A DNA stretch of 10,352 bases from an uncultured Prevotellaceae bacterium (lineage in GTDB: Bacteria > Bacteroidota > Bacteroidia > Bacteroidales > Muribaculaceae): assembly GCA_937916085.1 (NCBI GenBank), contig CALGGO010000001.1, positions 1-10,352 of the forward strand, written 5' to 3'. Shown piece by piece: positions 7,212-10,352 of the stretch. Below the pieces are notes generated by a model. The model was not told the DNA's origin and searched no databases. It saw only the letters and a program-made list of their open reading frames with translations. A program made the translations under genes and the position numbers. The stretch's first letter is position 1. Every line of letters begins with the position of its first letter.

Positions 7212-10049
7212 ATGACTACGACTCATCATTACAGCGGCTTAACCGATGCACAAGTGCTCGAAAGTCGCAAGAAACACGGAGTGAATATCCTCACTCCTCC
7301 TGAAAAAGAAACGTTATGGGACACACTGAAAGAAGCGTGTTCTCACTGGATTGCAATCTCAATGTATATAATCATTGTGATTACTACTGTTGCTGCTTTC
7401 ATGCTATCAAGCAGTATGGGGAGCGACGTGTGGTGGATGCCGGCAATTGCTCTCTTTGCCACAATTCTCATTATCGTGGTTGGGTTCTTTGGCGGATTTG
7501 GAGACCCCCTGTTCAAAATTCTGATTACGGCTTTCGTCCTATCAATGGGCATATCAATTTATGAGTTCGAATGGACAGGTGCTTCATTCTCCACATTCTT
7601 TGAACCCATTGGTATTATTGTGGCATTGCTTTTGGCAACAGGTGTTGCTTTCTTTCTAGAAAGGAGTAACGAAAAGACTTTTCAAAGTCTCAATGAAGTA
7701 AATGATGACACACTTGTTAAGGTTATTCGTAATAACAATGTGTGCCAAGTTCCACGCAAAGATATTGTTGTAGACGATATTGTTATTTTGGAGACTGGCG
7801 AGGAAGTCCCGGCGGATTGCGAGCTTCTCGAATCCCTCAATCTACTCGTTAACGAGTCCTCGCTTACTGGAGAACCTCAAGCAAATAAAACCACAATAGA
7901 AGCTGATTTTGATGCTGATGCAACATATCCTTCAAATCATATCCTCAAAGGAACAACAATCATTGAGGGATATTGCACTGCAAAAGTCCTGAAAGTTGGC
8001 GACTCGACTGAAAGTGGTAAAGTCTTTGAGGCTGCTCAAGTTGACGAGGGCGATCCAACACCACTAAGCGAGAAATTGGACACCTTGGCAGATTGGATTA
8101 CGAAAGCCAGCTATCTATTTGCGGCATTAATTCTGGTCGGTCGTTTAATCGCATATTTCTTTATTGGCGATGAACCGTCATTGAGTTCACAAGGTGGACT
8201 CTTGCACTTCGTCACATATATGCTTAACACAATCATGATTGCGGTTACGCTTATTGTGGTGGCTGTTCCTGAAGGCTTGCCTATGAGCGTTACTCTAAGC
8301 CTTGCATTTAGCATGAGGAAACTGATGCGTGAAAACACATTGCCTCGCACAATGCATGCATGTGAAACAATGGGTGCAACCTCGGTTATTTGTACCGATA
8401 AGACTGGTACACTTACACAAAACCAAATGCAAGTAGCTGAAACAAAGCTCTCGGATGTTAAGCAAGAGCTGCTTGAAGAAATGATAGCCACAAACACAAC
8501 AGCAAATCTTGACTTCTCTGATAAGAGTCTAATAAAAGCTATAGGCAATCCCACAGAGGGTGCTTTATTGTTGTGGCTAAATACAAATGGAGTCAACTAT
8601 CTGACAATTCGCGAGCGCACACAAATCATTGACAGGTTGCCATTCTCAACAGAGAACAAATATATGGCAACTATTGTTGAGTCAAATGTGCTTGACAAAA
8701 GAATGCTATACGTCAAAGGAGCGCCAGAGATATTACTCTCTATTAGTAACATAACTGATGATGATAAGACGGAATACAATGAAACACTTAAACTCTATCA
8801 GAACAAGGCAATGCGTACACTTGCATTGGCATACTTAGAGATTAAAGATGACGATGATGTGTTCACCGATGGCAAGCTCAATCTTGGTGACAACAAATTG
8901 AAATTTGCCGGTGTTTTTGCAATCTCTGACCCTGTACGACTTGAAGTACCTGCCGCAATACAGAGTTGTATTGATGCTGGTATTCAAGTTAAGATTGTAA
9001 CAGGTGATACGCCGGGCACTGCTAAAGAAATCGGTCGCCAAATTGGTCTTTGGACAGACCTTGATGGAGACAGAAATATTATGACAGGCACTGACTTTGC
9101 AGCGATGAGTGATGACGAGTTGTCAAGTCGTGTACAAGACGTGAAGATCCTTTCAAGAGCACGTCCAAATGACAAGGAGCGCCTTGTTAAACTACTAAAA
9201 GGACAAGACCTTGTTGTTGCAGCAACTGGTGATGGCACGAATGACGCTCCAGCACTCAACGCTGCTGACGTCGGTTTATCAATGGGCGATGGAACAGCCG
9301 TGGCTAAAGAAGCCAGTGACATGACCATTCAAGATAACTCGTTTAGCACTATTACAAATGCTGTCATGTGGGGACGTTCTCTTTATAAGAACATACAACG
9401 CTTTATCATGTTCCAAATGACAATCAACGTTGCTGCATGCCTCATCGTTTTGATTGGAGCATTTATCGGTACTGAATCACCACTAACGGTAACTCAAATG
9501 CTTTGGGTTAACCTCATCATGGACACCTTTGCTGCTATCGCATTAGCATCACTACCGCCCACCCATGCTGTTATGCAGGAGAAACCGCGTAAAGTCACGG
9601 ATTCTATCATAAACAAAGGTATGGCCTGGAACATTTTCGGTGTAGGTGGATTATTCACCATTCTTCTGCTTGGCATATTGTTGATAATGCAACACTCGAA
9701 TATTACATCTATGCAAGACTTCCTTTCATTCAGTTATGGCGCATACGATGGATTAAGCGCATATGAATTAAGTTTATTCTTTACAATATTCGTTATGCTT
9801 CAATTCTGGAATATGTTCAACGCTAAAGCATTTATGACTGGTAAATCTGCTTTTGCAAGGATAAGCGAGTGCAAAGGATTCATGTTTATTGCATTTGTAA
9901 TATTTGTCGGCCAAATACTTATCGTTGAGATTGGAGGGCAGATGTTTAACGTAACTCACCTTAATATTCCTGATTGGTTGATTATCATCATTTCAACATC
10001 AGCAGTACTTTGGATTGGAGAACTTATCCGATTGTTTAAGAAAGGATAA
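7212..10049 (+). CDS. P2B-type calcium-translocating P-type ATPase
   Basis: A 945-residue integral membrane pump expected to export Ca2+ from the cytoplasm using ATP. Diagnostic motifs: actuator LTGEP (E221), M4 cation site PEGLP (E354), phosphorylation loop CTDKTGTLT (D396), nucleotide-binding KGAPE, TGDTPGTAKEIG, and the hinge GDGTNDAPAL (D674, D678). VNLIMDTFAAIALASLPP in M6 and the CETMGATSVICTDKTGT context resemble plasma-membrane (P2B) calcium pumps. The ATG at 7212 is preferred over an upstream TTG at 7185 that lies inside the preceding gene. Oddly, the N-terminus has two hydrophobic stretches (about residues 46-66 and 74-96) before the segment that looks like normal M1-M2 (98-118, 130-150), suggesting 12 membrane helices rather than 10. 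It starts 16 bases after the small basic gene and is the last gene before the terminators. Ion preference is inferred. Confidence 0.94.
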   Translation: MTTTHHYSGLTDAQVLESRKKHGVNILTPPEKETLWDTLKEACSHWIAISMYIIIVITTVAAFMLSSSMGSDVWWMPAIALFATILIIVVGFFGGFGDPLFKILITAFVLSMGISIYEFEWTGASFSTFFEPIGIIVALLLATGVAFFLERSNEKTFQSLNEVNDDTLVKVIRNNNVCQVPRKDIVVDDIVILETGEEVPADCELLESLNLLVNESSLTGEPQANKTTIEADFDADATYPSNHILKGTTIIEGYCTAKVLKVGDSTESGKVFEAAQVDEGDPTPLSEKLDTLADWITKASYLFAALILVGRLIAYFFIGDEPSLSSQGGLLHFVTYMLNTIMIAVTLIVVAVPEGLPMSVTLSLAFSMRKLMRENTLPRTMHACETMGATSVICTDKTGTLTQNQMQVAETKLSDVKQELLEEMIATNTTANLDFSDKSLIKAIGNPTEGALLLWLNTNGVNYLTIRERTQIIDRLPFSTENKYMATIVESNVLDKRMLYVKGAPEILLSISNITDDDKTEYNETLKLYQNKAMRTLALAYLEIKDDDDVFTDGKLNLGDNKLKFAGVFAISDPVRLEVPAAIQSCIDAGIQVKIVTGDTPGTAKEIGRQIGLWTDLDGDRNIMTGTDFAAMSDDELSSRVQDVKILSRARPNDKERLVKLLKGQDLVVAATGDGTNDAPALNAADVGLSMGDGTAVAKEASDMTIQDNSFSTITNAVMWGRSLYKNIQRFIMFQMTINVAACLIVLIGAFIGTESPLTVTQMLWVNLIMDTFAAIALASLPPTHAVMQEKPRKVTDSIINKGMAWNIFGVGGLFTILLLGILLIMQHSNITSMQDFLSFSYGAYDGLSAYELSLFFTIFVMLQFWNMFNAKAFMTGKSAFARISECKGFMFIAFVIFVGQILIVEIGGQMFNVTHLNIPDWLIIIISTSAVLWIGELIRLFKKG

Positions 10050-10050
10050 A

Positions 10051-10074
10051 CCTCATTCGACGTGGGGATTTTTT
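10051..10074 (+). terminator. Short terminator-like hairpin after the ATPase gene
   Basis: CCTCA (10051-10055) can pair with TGGGG (10063-10067), including one T-G pair, around a 7-base loop, and is followed after one A by six T. It begins two bases after the ATPase stop codon. The stem is short, so this is probably weaker than the next hairpin. Confidence 0.5.
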
Positions 10075-10077
10075 ATT

Positions 10078-10110
10078 GCCTCGGAACGCTGACGCGATCC
10101 GGGGCTTTTT
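10078..10110 (+). terminator. Intrinsic terminator closing the operon
   Basis: GCCTCGGA (10078-10085) pairs over eight positions with TCCGGGGC (10098-10105), including one T-G pair. A 12-base loop separates the arms, and five T follow at once. This is a standard Rho-independent terminator shape, 28 bases beyond the ATPase stop. The two terminators share a similar downstream run (GGGG, then T-run, then TTGC), as if they arose from a small duplication. Confidence 0.75.
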
Positions 10111-10111
10111 C

Positions 10112-10139
10112 TTGCTCGCGACATTGATGTCGGGAGCAA
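10112..10139. repeat. Inverted repeat, 11 bp with one mismatch
   Basis: TTGCTC-G-CGACA pairs with TGTCG-G-GAGCAA around a 4-base loop (TTGA). It directly follows the second terminator and is the first of a series of stems in this flank. Confidence 0.6.
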
Positions 10140-10149
10140 ATGGTCGCAT

Positions 10150-10171
10150 ACCAACCGCCCGTGGCGGTGGT
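10150..10171. repeat. Inverted repeat, GC-rich hairpin
   Basis: CCGCC (10155-10159) and GGCGG (10163-10167) pair around the loop CGT. The stem extends by A-T, a bulged A at 10153, and ACC/GGT. It is a compact, stable stem on either strand. Confidence 0.5.
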
Positions 10172-10185
10172 TTGCTCATCGGTAA

Positions 10186-10214
10186 GGGTTGAGACGGCTG
10201 ACACCGCTCAATCC
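10186..10214. repeat. Inverted repeat, 8+3 bp hairpin
   Basis: GGGTTGAG (10186-10193) pairs with CTCAATCC (10207-10214), including one G-T pair. After a bulged A, CGG pairs with CCG around a 6-base loop. It shows no T-run and so is not a simple terminator. Confidence 0.55.
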
Positions 10215-10250
10215 TTGCGTTGGCTGCGCCCGTCATTGGGCTGCGGCTCG

Positions 10251-10278
10251 GCAGAGACCAAACGAGTTTGGTTTCTGC
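10251..10278. repeat. Inverted repeat, 12-bp hairpin
   Basis: GCAGAGACCAAA (10251-10262) pairs along its full length with TTTGGTTTCTGC (10267-10278), with a single G-T pair, around the tetraloop CGAG. Part of its right arm also starts a 9-base direct repeat, TCTGCTCTC, at 10274-10282 and 10305-10313. Confidence 0.6.
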
Positions 10279-10352
10279 TCTCGTCTTGCACCAATGGTGT
10301 TTTATCTGCTCTCTGGTTGCTACAGAAGTTAGAAACGATGTCGGATGCCGCC

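Larger units (their letters stand above)
10111..10352. other. GC-rich non-coding flank with clustered hairpins, possible mobile-element backbone
   Basis: About 240 bases without a convincing gene. G+C is roughly 62-65% between 10141 and 10260, clearly above the neighbouring ter operon. At least four inverted repeats and one 9-base direct repeat are packed here. The look is like intergenic regulatory or transfer-origin DNA in Bacteroidales integrative conjugative elements, in which case the ter operon would be cargo. That resemblance is from memory and is not proven by the sequence. It could instead hold a structured RNA or a leader for a gene beyond the window; an ATG at 10338 opens five codons to the edge. 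Confidence 0.4.

Noticed and set aside
8111..8596. Open frame on the minus strand (161 codons)
   Set aside because: It is antisense to the most conserved part of the P-type ATPase (PEGLP to DKTGTLT) and mirrors its codon pattern.
10036..10236. 66-codon minus-strand frame across the terminators
   Set aside because: It runs through two terminator hairpins and other inverted repeats, has a low-complexity basic composition, and resembles no family I know.
10112..10313. Hairpin cluster as a CRISPR array or integron attC sites
   Set aside because: The stems differ from one another in sequence, there is no regular repeat-spacer spacing, and no attC-type core sites are seen.
10338..10352. ATG with five codons at the right edge (MSDAA)
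   Set aside because: It could start the next gene, but five codons cannot support a call; noted only as a possibility in the flank entry.

Overview
The window is a tightly packed, single-strand (+) operon from a member of the Bacteroidetes, most likely the order Bacteroidales. That assignment is an inference. It rests on moderate A+T richness, starts that lack a clear Shine-Dalgarno sequence, the style of the P-type ATPase, and a GC-rich 3' flank that looks like mobile-element backbone. No single gene here proves the genus.

Layout: positions 1-134 hold the last ~43 codons of a TerD-family (tellurite-resistance/stress) protein. Next come two short TerY-like von Willebrand A (vWA) proteins (137-775 and 833-1468), an AIM24/TIGR00266-family protein (1480-2139), and a TerB-like helical domain fused to a UPF0114/YqhA-type membrane domain (2146-3042). 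These are followed by a third TerY-like vWA protein with a C-terminal zinc ribbon (3086-4141), a PP2C-type phosphatase with an N-terminal Ig-like domain (4138-5535), a Ser/Thr-kinase-like protein with a zinc ribbon and a possible FHA-like tail (5538-7019), a 58-residue very basic protein (7019-7195), and a P2B-type calcium ATPase (7212-10049). Two terminator-like hairpins close the operon. The last ~240 bases are GC-rich (about 60-65% in the core), contain several inverted repeats and no convincing gene, and look like different DNA.

The vWA + PP2C + kinase set is the TerY-phosphorylation ('TerY-P') triad known from comparative genomics of Ter stress systems. The TerD fragment and the TerB-like domain place it in that context. 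Start/stop overlaps between the zinc-ribbon vWA gene, the phosphatase, the kinase and the small basic protein suggest coupled translation and a shared complex. The unusual parts are three vWA paralogues in one operon, the TerB-like/UPF0114 fusion, an AIM24 protein, the small basic protein, and a calcium pump with an apparent extra pair of membrane helices. Together they suggest a phosphorylation-controlled, membrane-associated stress response that may sense or control calcium. That link is inference. The system class is known, but this composition is worth examining.
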